Shown one piece after another: positions 15,201 through 30,603 of a stretch of 64,000 bases of DNA (position 1 is its first letter; every line of letters starts with the position of its first letter). Under the pieces are notes generated by a model, which saw nothing but the letters and a program-made list of their open reading frames with translations, was not told the origin of the DNA and did no database searches. The stretch spans positions 22,671,167 to 22,735,166 of the forward strand of contig NC_065547.1 in NCBI RefSeq assembly GCF_022605725.1, given 5' to 3'. The position numbers were made by a program, and so were the translations under genes. This stretch comes from Anthonomus grandis grandis (taxonomy: Eukaryota > Arthropoda > Insecta > Coleoptera > Curculionidae).

Positions 15201-18200
15201 CTATTAGGTTGCTTTTTATCTTAGAGGTTCCAAACAAATCCGAAGAAACAAGTAAGCATGTCTGCATTGAGATTTTGGTTTTTAGGTTAGTGTTTAGACA
15301 AAAACTAGTGTATTGGGTCATAGCCATATCATCATTTGCATCTTGTTTATTAAGTGCATAAAGTGTGAGATATTTATTCTCTTCAAAAAAGAATTGAATG
15401 TATATTTTTATTTATAGAGAGGTTGGAAAGTGCACACGAAGGACGGATTGGTTTTCTATCAAAGAAATCGAAATCGTTAAGCGGACTGGATTTAGTGGCA
15501 AAGTTCTGCGAAACGGGTTCAGTTAGTAAGTAATAGAAAAAAAACTCCCAAGTGATGGAGCTCAAATTGATGTTTTGTATTTGCTACAGAGCCCATCAAC
15601 TCTTTGCGGATACTAGCAGAACAGACAGGAATATCACATGAAACAGTAAGAAATATACTGAACATACATACATTTCATTGATACAAAATACAGAACCTTC
15701 AAGAACTCTATGACGATGATTTTGATAAAAGAATAGATTTTTGTGAATTCATGAGTCGTCAAGTGGACGCCATCTTAAATATTCAGCCGAATATCTGTTT
15801 TATCAATGCATAAAAATGTTAACAAACAAAAATGTTGATATTCGAGTGAGCACACTCCATATATTTCTCTATTTGGACTGTTCCTAGAAATGCCATTATT
15901 GGTCTTTTATTTATTGAAGACTTGACAGGTGAACTGAACCCTTTTATGCTTAAAGAGACTATTGATTCTCTTATTACTCATGAATTAGACACTCAAATTG
16001 ATACAGAGGATCAATCAATTTTACAAGAAGATTTATTAACATTCCAACAGGACGGTGCTCCTTCTCATTATTTTTTTCAGTAGAATGCCATTAAATTCCC
16101 GGTGATGTTCTCCGAAAACTTAACGCGATAAGTTCTAAAACAAACTTATGATCGTTTATAGGAAAATAGACGACATTTTCAACAACTTATAAGATACTGC
16201 GTAAGTAGATCCAATGTGTTTTATCGTAGAAATTTCTCTTCCGGAAATAGAAAGTTATTGTGGTCGAAATATAGTATTCAATAAATAGAAAATCAATTCC
16301 TTAAACTAGATTTTCTTCCTGTATTTAACGATTTTATCGGTATAACCTACTCTTCTAAACATTTGTAAAATCTGAAAACCAGAATTTCAATGCAGGCAAG
16401 TTTAATTGTTTCTGCAACATTGGGACGCAATTATTCGGAAACCTCTATACAAAAAACAACAAAGTATGATACTACTGAAAACCGAATTGAACTTTAAAAC
16501 GACGTGTCACTTGACCCCTATTCCCAGCATGGTATGGATTCTAAGCATGTCATCTATTCCTCCTAGAGGGTTGAAACAAGAAGGTTAGAAATATTCATTT
16601 AAAATGTTCTTTGCACATAAAATGTACGTATCTTTCCGATTTTTCATATTTTCAAACGCAAAACTGGGGAAAAAAGGGGAAAGTTTAAAAAATTGACACC
16701 ATGTATGTAAATTTATGATACTAATTTAAAACTAATAAAAATACATCATCAAAGTTTCCAAGCATTTCAAAATTTAGTCGCAAGATAGAAAAACGTGAGC
16801 TGAAATAGAATTGTCCGGTGTGGGGAAGCTTGAAAATAACTGCAAAAGCGAGTGTGTATAGTTTCGCGTTTATAAGTTCTCATAAATAAAGTTTTAAGTT
16901 GGCCTCCATATCATCTCAAGCCATATATAAAAGGAATGCAGGAGTTTTGCATTTTTTAAGGATTTTCTTGCTAAAAACGTTTAGTTTTGCTCAATTGATT
17001 TTTTAATTTTGCGTTAAAAAAAGGCCACATTTAAAAAAATGTCTTCAAGATATAAAAGACTGAACAATTTTACTAGTCTTATACCCAAAGCTAAGGCTAA
17101 GCTTTATCAACAATTAAACCTGCTTATACATTTTGGCTGCTTATTTTGAGATGCCGACTTGCGATCTAGTCTAAAATCGCGAAAAAAGCGAGTTTTATAG
17201 ATTGCTTTTTCTCTTTAGTACTCTTGAGAAAAGCGTTTAAGTGTAAAGTCCACTGTTACAAAGTAATAAAATCAAAGAGTTTTACTTACTTGTCTCAACG
17301 TATATAAAGGAGGTATTTCTGATTCCTTTAAGTTCGATTCGATGTACGAAGCATCACATTCTAAATAAAACTTCCTTAGAATGCGGCATAATTGGAGGCT
17401 AGGGTCGTCGTGAAGTGTTTGTCCTAAAGGCGTAAGTTTGCCATATCGGCTCTAAAAATATATATACATATGATCTATCTTGTATCCTATATATTTCATT
17501 TTTTGTATTCAAATACAAAATCATTAAGTTATTTTGGATAGCAGCTTTATGTACCTTTGGTAATGTGTGTATATGTTGTCCTTCCATAGCTTCTGCCATG
17601 AGACAAGCGACTGTAGCCGTTGACCTTTTATACATAGTCCTAACCATGTGAACAATCCTAATAGCTAGGCGGTTACTCGGGTTCATCCATGCATTAATGG
17701 CTGGCGAAGCAGTGCTCAACAGATTCCAATCCAAACTAAAAATGTAGTTTTTAAATCCACTTTATTTACTTAGCAATTGCAATCTTATGTAGAATTAATA
17801 ATAGCAATGATTACTGAATATTAAAAATTATCTAATATGTTGAAGTAGGAATCTAAGCAGAGGAAGAAAATACCAACGAGAAAACACCAAATTTCACTTG
17901 TAATACTTATTACATACACCACTGGCAAATTCTTGAAGGCTGAAATACCCATTCAATACAAATTCATAGACAAAGAATTATGTTAAAGAAAGATTTAGAA
18001 TGCTTCACCAATTTTTTTAATTCCCCACTTTGCTTTTCACTGAGGAGATATACATCTCGGTCTTATGTTTGGTTTGGGTAGAATTCTAGTCAGTGAAGGG
18101 GGAGTAGAAAACAAGCTTAAAAAAAGTTGAATGATTGTAAAAAAAGTTACATTCATTCTGTTTGTAACTTTTGACTAAGATTTGTTCAGTGTCAATAAGC

Positions 18201-21200
18201 CAAAATATTTCATTTATAATATAATAATTATACAGTGTGGTCCATCAAAAACAGTCCAGCAAGGTTTGGCGCACTTTTAAAAAAAAATTGAAAAATACTC
18301 AAACCCGTCGATTTTTGATTTAAGATAATTTTTTTAATACTTTTAACCCCTTACCATCAACCCCTGGGCGGGGGTTTCAGACACCTTCAAAATGTTAAAT
18401 AGAAGTGGGGGTTAAGTGCTTATTTCAAAGGTATTTTTATTCTAGTTACAACTGCCAAGTTTGAAATTGCTAACATGAGTTTTCGCAGTTTGACAGTTTG
18501 TCAAACATTTTGAAACAATAACATCTTTTAATACTTTTAGCACTAGTTTTTAGAGGTTCTTGATTTACAAAACAAAAACGCTCGCACCCGTCGATTTTTG
18601 ATTTTAGAAAAACGATTTTTTGTTTTAAATTTTTAACCACACAATTTACCCTTATTTTTAAATGGGAAGAGGTGTGTTGTTATACATCTTTTGAAACGGC
18701 ATTCAATTTTCTTTACAATAGCGCTTTGTTTTTTAAATTTAAGCTACGCATCGCCAAGCAATGGAATTCTAAACATTTTATTGGATATTTTAGGTGTGTG
18801 AGTAAAAATTGTTTTTAAACTATCAAAAATCAGTCAAAACCGACTTTATCTTCAGTAAATAAGTTCATGTGAATTAGTTATTTCTGTGCTTTTCTATCGA
18901 TTCGATAAAAATGGTTTATTCTATTGCACAGAGAGTGGAAATTATTGAATTATACTTTATAAACAATCAAGGTGCAAGACTAACGGCATCTTTGTTTAAT
19001 GAGAGACATGCAGATAAACACGTACATGGTTACATCCTACAGTTAGTGGCAAAATTTCGGGAAACTGGTTCGGTGGCAAATAAAAAACGGAATATTTAAA
19101 ATTCAGGGAGAAATGAGACAGTAGTAGTCGGTGGTTAGTATGAACCCTACATTAAGTACCAAAAAACTTTCTCATGTAACGAGAGAATTCTAAATTCTAA
19201 AACATAATAAATGGCATCCATATAAAATTCAACTTCATCAAGAATTAAATGAACAACCGCCATTTAAAGTTTTGTGAAATAATGTGCGAACTAACTTCAA
19301 ATAATCCCAACTATCTTTTAAATGTTTGCTTGTCTGTCATTGTCAATCGTCATAATTGTCGGTACTAATCCGACACGAATCCAAGGATCTACCATAAGGT
19401 TCATACTCAACACCCTCAAAAATTAAAAGTTTGGGTTGGTATTTTTGGTGATCACAGAAATGGACCATTTTTCTTACCAGGAAATTTAAATAGAGATACG
19501 CACTTAGACCTTTTGGAGAATGTCGTTAACCCAGCATTAATTGAAATATGGAAAACAACTAACGCTGCCAGAAAATGCAATATTTCAGCAAGACGGGACT
19601 CTTACTCATTATACATATACAGTACGGCAGTTTGTGGATGAAACGTTTCCTAGTAGATGGATTGGGAGAAGGAGTGCTATCGAATAGCCTGCGAGATCAG
19701 GCCATTCGATGTGGGGACATCTGAAATCGAAAATGAATGCCACCCAACCTGAATCATTCGAAGATTTACGGAACCGCATGATTCATGAATGCCAACAAAT
19801 AATACCCAATATTCTTCACAATGTCCGAGAACACTTTGAACAGTTACTGTACTAACGTCATTATGTCATAAAAGTTACATTTTTATATGAGTGTGTGGCT
19901 GGCTACACAAAGTGTGGCTATCAAATTTTCTATGTTTTTATCTGAAATGGCTACCAACATCAAGTTATTCATCTGCAAATTACTTTTAACTTGTATTCAT
20001 TATTTTGTGGACCAAATATCTTTACTGATTTAATGTTTTTCCATTTTAACGCCGTTTGTTAGAATGGAAAAGTCAGTATCTAATATGACCAATACCTAAT
20101 AGTTTGTTCTACTATGATACCAAATATTTAACCTTTATTTCTTGCGGCCTTCTCACAAATTGCGTTTTAACAAAATTTAAAGACAAAAATCTTTAAAAAT
20201 TTTAAACATTATCTACGTAAAATTAAAAAATAAATACATAAATATCGAGAATGAAACGGTACACTGTACTTGTAAAGAAAAGTTTTTAAAATTGTGTTTT
20301 CCAAATCTTGTTTATGCACAGGAGCTCGATATATCTTAGATCTAGAAGGTTATAAAATTTAAAGAAGAAGTTTGTTCGAATTGAAAGTAGTACTTGTGAA
20401 AAAATTTTGCAAATAAATCTTTTCAATGGGAAATAAGTTGGCTATAGCGTTGGCTGCTGTAAACGTGTACCTGTATAGATTTCTTATATTATCATTTGAT
20501 AATAGAGGGTGAAATGGTGATACCTGATTGACTTGAGGACAAAAATTAAACGAGCCTAGGAAAATAATGTTAACTCAATTATTAAAACAAAATGTATTTA
20601 AAAAATTATGAAGTTTGATTGATCAGTATTGTAACGATCTTAGCCACCACAAAATTTATCAGCTGCTCTCCAGCATTCAGCAATCATTGCGGTGGTGCAA
20701 GCAGCGGGCTTACGGCAAGATATCTCTGGAGACAAGTAGAAAATTAGCGAATTATCCGGAATATTGTATATTGATAATTAGTATATTGTATATTGTATCT
20801 TAATAAAACTAAACACTAAATAAAATTTTTACTTTTTAAGATAAAGAAATGAAATTTTGTATATCGATAGAATATATATATTTTTTATTTTAAATGGGAC
20901 AATTGGTATATTATTACGTATTGTGATAGAAAAAAAATTCTGAGAATAAGGATACCGCATTTTCTACTTTTTGTTTTAGATTCATAAAAAAATCAATTTT
21001 TTAAATTTTGAAATGGCGTGCCATGATTGCGTTGAAAGTTTTAATTTTTAATTAAGTAATCAAGGAAAAAATAATATTCATTATATTTTCTTACTTGCAT
21101 CTTTTACACGCCTATTTAAAATTTCCAAACCAGTATTTTTGGCCATTTACTTAATTTTTTTAAATAGCATCTTATTATAAACAACCACTTTCGAAATGCA

Positions 21201-24200
21201 GTTTTTCAGAAATATAATCAGTAAATGTTTCAAATATTAGTAGACACTAAAATTGCACTTGAGAAGATGTCATGTATTATGTGAATTGAAAAATAATTAA
21301 AGAACGCGTCAAAACGCGGCCTCCTGTTCAACAAATTAAAGCCTTTTATTAATTAAATGCGTTTGTTTATGTCACTTTTTTCTTTTCATTGGCTTATTTA
21401 TCAACCGATTGAACAACTAACCATATAAACTTATACGGAGAAAAAATTGCATTTCAAAAGTGCTTATTGTTTGTGCTTCTGTTCCCAAAAACGTGATATT
21501 TAAAAAAATTAGATAAATGACAAAATTACTGGTTTGGACATTTTAAATTGGGGCGTAAAAGATTTGAGCCATAAAACGCAATAAAATCTATTATTCCGTG
21601 ATCTGTTTTAAAATTTAAAAAATTGACTTTTTCTATAAGTATAAAACAAAAACTAGCAAATGCAGCACCATTGTTCTCAGAATATTAGTTTCTATCAGAA
21701 TACTTAATAATATACTAAGTGTCTTATTTAAAATAAGAAAGTTAATGTCATGGATGGAAAACAACTGATTATGTCAAAATATACTCTTATAACAATTCCA
21801 TCAATATACCAAATTTCATTTATTTATCTTGAAGAGTACAATAGCTATTAAATGTTCCCTTTTTCCTGTGTTATCCGATATAAGGAGCCCTCGCCGTTAG
21901 GAGGCCAGTTCAGAATAAATTCGTGACTTTTAAATCGAAATAAATAGTAGTAATTAAATTACAGTGTAAATAAATGTTTTTAGTAAGGTGTACATGGTCT
22001 TTCCCCATATATTGAGCCCTCCTCTACAAGGGTTAGGTAAAAAGTATAAAAAAAATTATACAAAACTTATGGGGTTTTACTTAAAATTTTTGAATGACAC
22101 ATTTTTTTTCTCTTTTAGAAATGTAAAATTTTGACGGATTATTAGTGTTTTTTTATGGAATACTATGTATATGACTTCAGAATTAAAAAGGGGCCGAATT
22201 TTCTGATTTCACTTATATATGATTTAACTGCGTTGAATTAAACCGTTTTGGAAAGGTCGGGCTCCAAACTTAAAAAAAAAATTAAATACTGAAGGTCTTG
22301 GTAGGCGGTGCATTGTTATTGTTTAATATTTACTAGGAAACAAATAATATATTATAGGCAATTTATAATTAATATGATACAAAAAATTGAACAAGATTAT
22401 ATAAATTGTATTAATAATGGTGGTGTCCATATAGAGCATTAATATATATCTTTATAATTATATTATTTAATGTAAAGTTAAACAATTAATATTAAAATAA
22501 ATGTATATAAAAACAAACTAGATATCGCTTAATAAATATTAAATTATAAGGTTTTATTGTTTTTACTTTTATCTTACAATACGGCAAAATAATAATGTCT
22601 TCTGAATCAATTTTGTTTTCTTAAAAACGTCAAACACTAACAATGCACAGCCTACCAAGATGTTCAGTATTAAACTTTTTTAAAGTTTGGAGTCCAATAT
22701 TTCCAAAACGGTTTAATTAAAAGTAGTTAAACCATATATATTTGAAATCAGAAAATTCGGCTCTTCTTAATATATATGGGTGTTCCATAAGAAAAAACTG
22801 ACCATCTGTCAAAATTTGACATTTGATTCAAAAATCTAAAGCCAAACCCGAAAAGTTTTGTATATTTTGTTTTATTTTTCACCTAACCCCTGTAGAGGGA
22901 GGGATCAATATATGGGGAAAGATCCTGTACATGTGTAATAAATCATCTGACTATTTTTGTGCATCGAGTGTTTTAATTTCCATCTAAACGAATAATAAAA
23001 ACGCGATTATTCGATTACTTACCGAGTGTAATCAATTTTCCTTGTGATTGGAGCTCTAGGTGGTGCTGCAAAATTGAACCAAACAACTTTTAATTCGATT
23101 ACACAAGAAGATACGTTGCCGCTATCCTTTCCGTTGTCCTTTTCTAATTCGTTGTTGCGACTTTCTTCCTCGATGTTTTTCTTTTCGACTTTAGGGGTAT
23201 TCGTTTCTTTGCTCGTTGAAATGCGATTGGGCTCCCCTGTACCAGTTTTTGGGGTATTTGTCACCGATTCTAAAATGAGTTAGAACTAAAGCTCTCTTCT
23301 TAAAAGTAATTTTAAAAATGTTACCAATATTTTCGGAAGATTTTGCTGCTTCAACACTTGAGGCATCTAGAGAAGCATTTACGGCAATTTCTGATTGTTC
23401 AAACTTTGATTTCTTAACCACTTTTAGAGATATTCCTTCCAGGCCTCCTTCAAACATGATGAAACCTAGCTTGTCATCTGTTCCAAGCTCATCTAACTGG
23501 GTCACCTAAAAAAGGGTATGTAACAATTTTTCTACCGTTTAGTCGTAATGGTAATTAAATTTTATTTTAACAAAAAGTAAATAAAAAAAGAGGATTCTTT
23601 TTTACAGGCGCCTGTCCTCTTGATATTTTCGAGTTGATATAACTTTCGTGGAAAATCCGATACAATATGCCAAAATCATCTAATTTTAATATGTATTGCT
23701 CATTATAGCTTAAGATATCAATTGCGTAAAAGTCAAACGTAAATATACGATTATATTTATAAAAATATTCAAACAGGAACTTGATTGATATATCTATAGG
23801 ATTCTACTTCCTTACATTAAAACAAAATTATACAATACTGTGTTTTAAAACCGATTATTTTCTAGTAAAACTTTTAATTTCGTTTGGTATTTCTCGGATT
23901 TTAATTATTATTCCTGATGGAAACCCTATATATGAAATTATATTTCCAGCAAGACGGCGCTCCTCCTCACTATGTTCTTCCCGTTCGGCAATGGCTAGAC
24001 GACGAGTTTCCAGATAAATGGATAGGGCGAAGGGAGTCTATAGAATGGCCTGCTATATCTCCTGATATAACGCCGTTAGACTTTTTTCTATGGGGTCATT
24101 TGAAATCTATTGTGTTTACTCCCCAACCTGAAAGTTGGGGAACTTCGTCAACGCATCATCGACAGCTGCCATGATATCCTACAACATGTTTTTGACAATG

Positions 24201-27200
24201 TCCGTCAGGAATTTGAACATCGCCTATATCATTGTTTGGCCAAAAACGGGCAACATTTTGAACACTTATTGAAATAAAAACTGATATTTTCATGTTTTTG
24301 TTTTCTATCTGAACAAATTAAGATAAACAAGGATTTTTCTAATTTTCTCGAAAACGAATCGAGCGATTTAAAAAAATCAAACGTCAAAATAAAAGACTTT
24401 GAAAGACCTTTTAAACAAGCTATTACTCAATACCCCTTGCCATTTAAAATTTTTAGGGGATGACCCTGGGGGGCAGAGGGTGAAAGGGGGTAAAGTAATT
24501 TTAGGTTAGAAAGTTGTCCCCGTTGACAAACCTTTTAACGTATTTCAGCGTTTTTTTTTTTAAATAGTGGTTTTCGATAAATCCGTGGTGGGAAGTTTTC
24601 AAATGAACACCCTGTATGTCGGTTGACCTGTTTTTAAAATATTATCTATAAAAGTCTTTAAGCGATGCTTTGCTCAAAATTTTACGGCCAAAAAAACGGA
24701 TTGGCCTAATCGCTTAATGTCACTTCCGACTACTAAAAATATTTCTACGCTCCTATTATAAATGTGTTTTAATTATAACTTAAGAAACCTAGACTTAGGT
24801 AAGAGGTGTAATGTATATAAAAAAAAAAAAAAAAAATAATTTTATACTGTTTTTTTTTTATAAAATTTTTTTTTTACGGATTGTACCTGAATGTAATTTT
24901 AACTGTGTCGTAGTTTTTGTTTTTTGTTGTTTTAATTTTTGTAACTTAAAGGACATTTATTTTAATAGTGTTTTTTATGTACTTGAAATTACTTTGTTTT
25001 ATCTCTGTAATTACTTGAATCCATTTCAGTGTCCTGAGGATGACTTAATATAAGTCGAAACGTCGACATTTAGGTAAACAGGTTTCTGTTTTATTTCTGA
25101 TCCCACCCAACCATCCTCCGCAATATTGAAGATATTGGGTCACAAACACGAAATTGAAAATACTAAAAAAGCTCTTATTAGAATAGGATTCACAACCAAA
25201 ATTCTTTAAAATATTTGATCTACATCATAGTGACTCACCCAATAAAAGTATCTCTTAATTATATAAAAAAGAAAAAAAAAACAGCTTAATTATTAAATTA
25301 TTATTAAATTTTACTTTGTTTCGCCCTTAAAATAATGAAAGACTAGAATCAGTAAACAATAACTTTGCTTGAGCTAAACATGTGCTGTTTGAGCATGAGC
25401 AAGGGGATGTTTTGTTTGCAAAAATATTGACCGTTTCTCTGTTCAAGTTTACACTCATTTTCAAAAGAGGAGATTTTCAGATAAATATAACACATACAGG
25501 TTGGTCGTAAAGTAAGGAATAAATTCAATGTCCCGTAATTTTTTTTAATCACTCAGACCTGTCGATTTTATTTTTTTTCAGGGCATATTTTGCGAAAAGA
25601 AATTATACAGTGTGTCTCAAAAAAGACTTTGCTAAAATTTTTTTTTCAAGTTGAAATAGAATTTTTTATTGCATTTTTGGATTGCCCTTACAATCTTAAA
25701 AATTTCTCATATGGCATGTGCTATACCAAAGTCTAAGCGTTTTGGAGTAATTTGTTTACCTTATGACCACCCTATATAATAATGTCATTTTAACTTATTT
25801 GTTTTGGCTTTTGAATTACAAAAAAAAGTAGAAATAGATATAGCTTATTCTCAGAGCAAAAAATACTAAAACCTTCAAACCAAAAAAAATTAAAATTTTT
25901 ATTCCTAAAACCGCTTCTAAAAAAATTAAAATGGCAACACTGCAAGCAAAAGCTCAGTGATGCCCGAAATGTCATCTAGTCAAACGGCTTACACTCGACA
26001 TTTGTGAAGTTTTGTCTTGTTTCTTTAGTTTCTGTTCAAAAGGGAAAAAGATCTCATTTTAGTGTTTTTGTAAACTGTTAAGGTGCATATTGACTTGCAA
26101 AAAAACACTCCAAACAAACCAAACGCGCCGCATGCATATGCAAAATGTGTTGCACCAATTCTGCTTCTTGCCTCTTGGGGAAAATTAGTCTCCCATGGCC
26201 TAGTTATTTTTGTGTCGAATGTCCTTGTTTTAATAAAATTTTATTTCATTACGTTTTTGATTTTTAATTCTCATTCCTCTCGCTGCAATTGTTGTTCGTG
26301 GTACCCCAAATTGCTTTGAAACCTTAAGACGTTCTCTCTTTGTACCAGTCAAGCATTTTTTTGTTTAAAATCTATTTAACTTTGCGGAACAATATATTTA
26401 AGTCACAAATCGAAAACTAGTATTTATAGTATGGTTCGGAAACCAGTATTGATAGAATAGCTTCAGCAGGATGAAGTCAAAAAGAAGCGTATATTTGGCG
26501 TAAGAAAAATAAATACAAGCTAATAAAAGTAAATAAATAGGTTTATATTAAAATCTAAAGCCTAAAAAAGCCCACTAATTTTGGCCATATTAAATTTAAA
26601 TAAATAAAATATAGGCTGTATAGCATTCCTAGAATAACTGCTATACAATTGGTTAAAATTATTGTTTCAGCAATTTCGCATCAAGCGTAGAAAAAACATA
26701 GATATATAGCGTTGGATAAAACGGGATAATTTTTTTTTACCCACCTCCCAGATATCCCATTTTACCTAACTGTATATGTTTAAAGTTGTTTCTAAGTTTT
26801 TACAACAAAAAAATTTTTGTGATAATCATTTATCGCTTAGAATACAGCCAAAGACCTACAGAATTATAAAAAACACACATATTTAATTGCTTTACTCCAA
26901 AAAAATTCGTAGCTGAACACTAATAAAACGAAATACCTTTTTTTCGTATCTTTTTTTCGTGTCATTTGTTATTCACCATAATAACAAAATTAATTAGATT
27001 TTCCACCTACTACATTTAGACAAATATAATTTTTAGCGAGTCATGCCGTCATTCGACAAATGGCGCTGCTTGTTTTGAGAAAAAAACTATTATTCTTTTT
27101 TACCCGACTATCCTGTTTTGAGCAACTCTCCCGTAAGTACCGATACTGTCATAACATCATAAAAAGGAGAACCGTCAACATAAACATAGAATAGGGGATC

Positions 27201-30200
27201 ATAAAAATAAATCAAAATAAAAACTTGAATGTTTCACATTTTATTAAAGGGGAACAGTAGTAGAATTATTTTGTGCCTGTCAAAATAAGCGACAAATTCA
27301 GTAATAAGGCCATTTCAATAATCTTGAATGTTGAAAAGTTTCGCCCCTTAGTAGCGAAGTATGATACTCTACAGGTAGTACCAATAGGGTTGCCAACCCT
27401 CTCGATAAAGGCGAGAGACTCCCGCTTTTTTACTTAACCTTCTGACTTCCACGACCTTAAAAAAACCTCCCACTTTTCGACAAGTAAAAAAATATATAAT
27501 GTTTTAATATTACATCACTTTCTATTTTAATGTTTACCAATTTTAAGAAAAAAATTAAATTTTATTATTACCTACTTTAACGAACAAACGCTGCCTCAGG
27601 AAATAGGTAACACGCCAACACTCTTTGACTGCTTAATTTCGCAAGTCACAGTAAGTGCAGTTAGTAGAACTAAAACAAAACGGCACACGCGTCGTCTGGG
27701 TCGGGATTTTAATTTTTAGGCGGGCAACCTACGTACGGCATTTTATCCACGTTCTTTCTATTAGCTCATAACTCTTTGTTTTCTTCAGTTGGATAATATG
27801 GATGTAGTGACTTAAGTGATGAGATTGATTGGGTTGGGCAAATAAGTGTTGATGAAGATAATGAGCAAGAAAAAAATTTCCGGTATTTGAGACAAAAAAT
27901 TCAAATCAAGAGGAGGCTGGACCTTCTGTCGAAAAAACTAAATGAAATCTAAAGTTTAATATTAAATGGAGCCAAACTTATTCTTGGATTGTTAAAGGAA
28001 AAGATATTTTACAAGCTAAATGTATGATTTGTGAATCACATGTTACAATAAATCACAGCGGAGAAAACAATATAATTAAACAAAAAAAAAATTCGACTAA
28101 AGGTTCACAAGAAAAGAATTAACATTTTATAATTTTTTTATCAAAAAACAATTTAAACTTTAATTTAATTTCAATTTAACTGAGATTTAACTGCTCAGGC
28201 AGAATGTGCTTTTGCTTTTCACTCTATCAAACATGCTCATATTTATTTGTCACTGATTGTGCGGGCAAAAATATTTAAAACGAAATTTCAAGATTCAAAA
28301 AATTGCCGAACGGTATTCCTGCGGTGCAACCAAAGCATCAAAACTTATTACAAACGCTTCTTGGCCCAGAATCAAAACAGTTTTTTTTTTAATTAGTTTG
28401 TTTTTGCAACCTACATGTTTTGTAGGTTTATTACTTAGTATCGGAAATTCGATGCACAATACAATAAATAAGTTAGAAACTGAAAAAACTTTATCAACAA
28501 AATTATTTAATATTGCGGAGGGTTGTTGAGTGGGGTCAGAAATAAAACAGAAACCTGTTTACCTAAATGTCGACGTTTCGACTTATATTAAGTCATCCTC
28601 AGGACACTGAAATGGATTCAAGTAATTACAGAGATAAAACAAAGTAATTTCAAGTACATAAAAAACACTATTAAAATAAATGTTCTTAAGTTACAAAAAT
28701 TAAAACAACAAAAAACAAAAACCACGACACAGTTAAAATTACATTCAGGTACAATCCGTTAAAAAAAATTTTTTTTTATAAAAAAAAAACAGTGTAAAAT
28801 TATTTTTATTTATTTTTTTTTAATATTCCTCTTGAGCAGATTATAATCGATATAGAGTATGCCATTGGCCTTTCAAATAATGAAGAGTTAAAAATACAAA
28901 AAAGAAACCAATCTATTAACATAATTACTAATTTTATAAACTTATCTCTCAAATTCCAAATAACTTTATTCTAATATCATTAGATGTAATATCTTTATTT
29001 ACCAACATACCAACTGATTTAATTAAAAATATAGTCCAAAATAAATGGCATCTTATCAGAGACCACTGTAACATCCCTTTAAAAGAATTTTTAAATCTTT
29101 TAGAGTTTGTATTTGAAAATAGTTATTTTACTTTCAATAATATATATTACAAACAAATCTATGGTCTTGGAATGGGTAACTGTCTATCACCTATATGTTC
29201 TGATCTGATTATGTCAGAATTACAGAAATATTGTATGGGGAAAATAAAATTTAGGTTACCATTTTTTAAAAGATTCGTTGACGACATTGCCACGTGTATT
29301 CCAAAAACTGAAATAGAAAACATAAAAAGTACATTTAACAGTTTCCACCCTAAATTACAGTTCACTATAGAGTGTTAAACAAATAACAAACTTCCATTTC
29401 TAGACATTATCATTGTCTATTAATTCAGATTGTCATAATTCTTGTCTAAATTTCTATTAATCAGAACAGAAGATAATACAATCATCACTGATTGGTATCA
29501 CAAACCCACTTTCTCTGAGAGATTTCTTAACTACCAATCAAATCACTCATTTAAACAAAAATTAAACATAATTAGCAACCTAAAATCCCGCGCAATAGCC
29601 TTATCTCACTCCAGTTTTCATAAATAAAAAAAATGTTAACAAAATTAAAGATATTTTACTAAAAAACAATTTTCCTCATAAACTATTAAACAAAATCCTA
29701 AACAACAACCCTACACCAATTAAAGTCAAAGAAAACCAAAACCATAAATTTGCAAAAATTCCTTATGTCAAAGGTTTGTCTGAAAGCTATCAGGAGTTGT
29801 TTCTGATGATGAAGTCAGAATAGCGTTCAAAAATGAAAATACCTTCAACAAATACTTCTCAAAACTCAAAGATAAAACACCAAATGAGTTACAAAGTGGC
29901 GTGATTTATAAAATACCCTGTTCTGATTGTCAAGGTCTGTATGTGGGTCAAACGGGCAGGTACTTAAAAACCAGAATTAGCGAACACGAAAGAAGCGTAA
30001 AACCAACGAACTACGCAGCATCTGGGAAGACTGCTCTAGCAGAACACTCCTTCAATCAACAACACCAATTTGATTTTAACAGCACTCGGATCATTGGCAG
30101 AGAGATTATAAAAAAAGAATTTTACTAGAAATGGTTAATATAAAAAAGTATAAAGAAAGCATTAATAAAAAACAAGACACCGATGATCTAAATACAAGTT

Positions 30201-30572
30201 ACTATAATTTAATTAATTTACTACCAAAAAGATAAAACTAAAACATAAAATGTATTTTTGTCAAAGAGTGTATGTCCCAAATTTAGATCACACAGTGTAT
30301 TAACAAATTAAGTTTCTGGTTTTGAACGTATAGATACATACATTTTCCTTATCTACTAATCCTTAACTTATCTACATAACATTGAATATAAAAAGTAAAT
30401 AAATAAACGCTCAAAAGAATAAAAACATTTGTTTCTTGGCTTATTGTTGATTCTAGTTTGCCCACAATAACACCTACAAATTAAACCCATGTTAAAAATA
30501 ATTCTACGCTCCTATTATAAATGTATTTTAATTATAACTTAAGAAACCTAGACTTAGGTAAGAGGTGTCATG

Positions 30573-30603
<31 letters not shown>

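Noticed and set aside
20258..20274. Right end of the DD41D element starting at 18233
   Set aside because: It has CACTGTA but the bases inside do not pair with the left end beyond eight positions.
23044..23283. Plus-strand open frames over exons 17 and 18
   Set aside because: They lie opposite coding exons with good splice sites and show no known motif.
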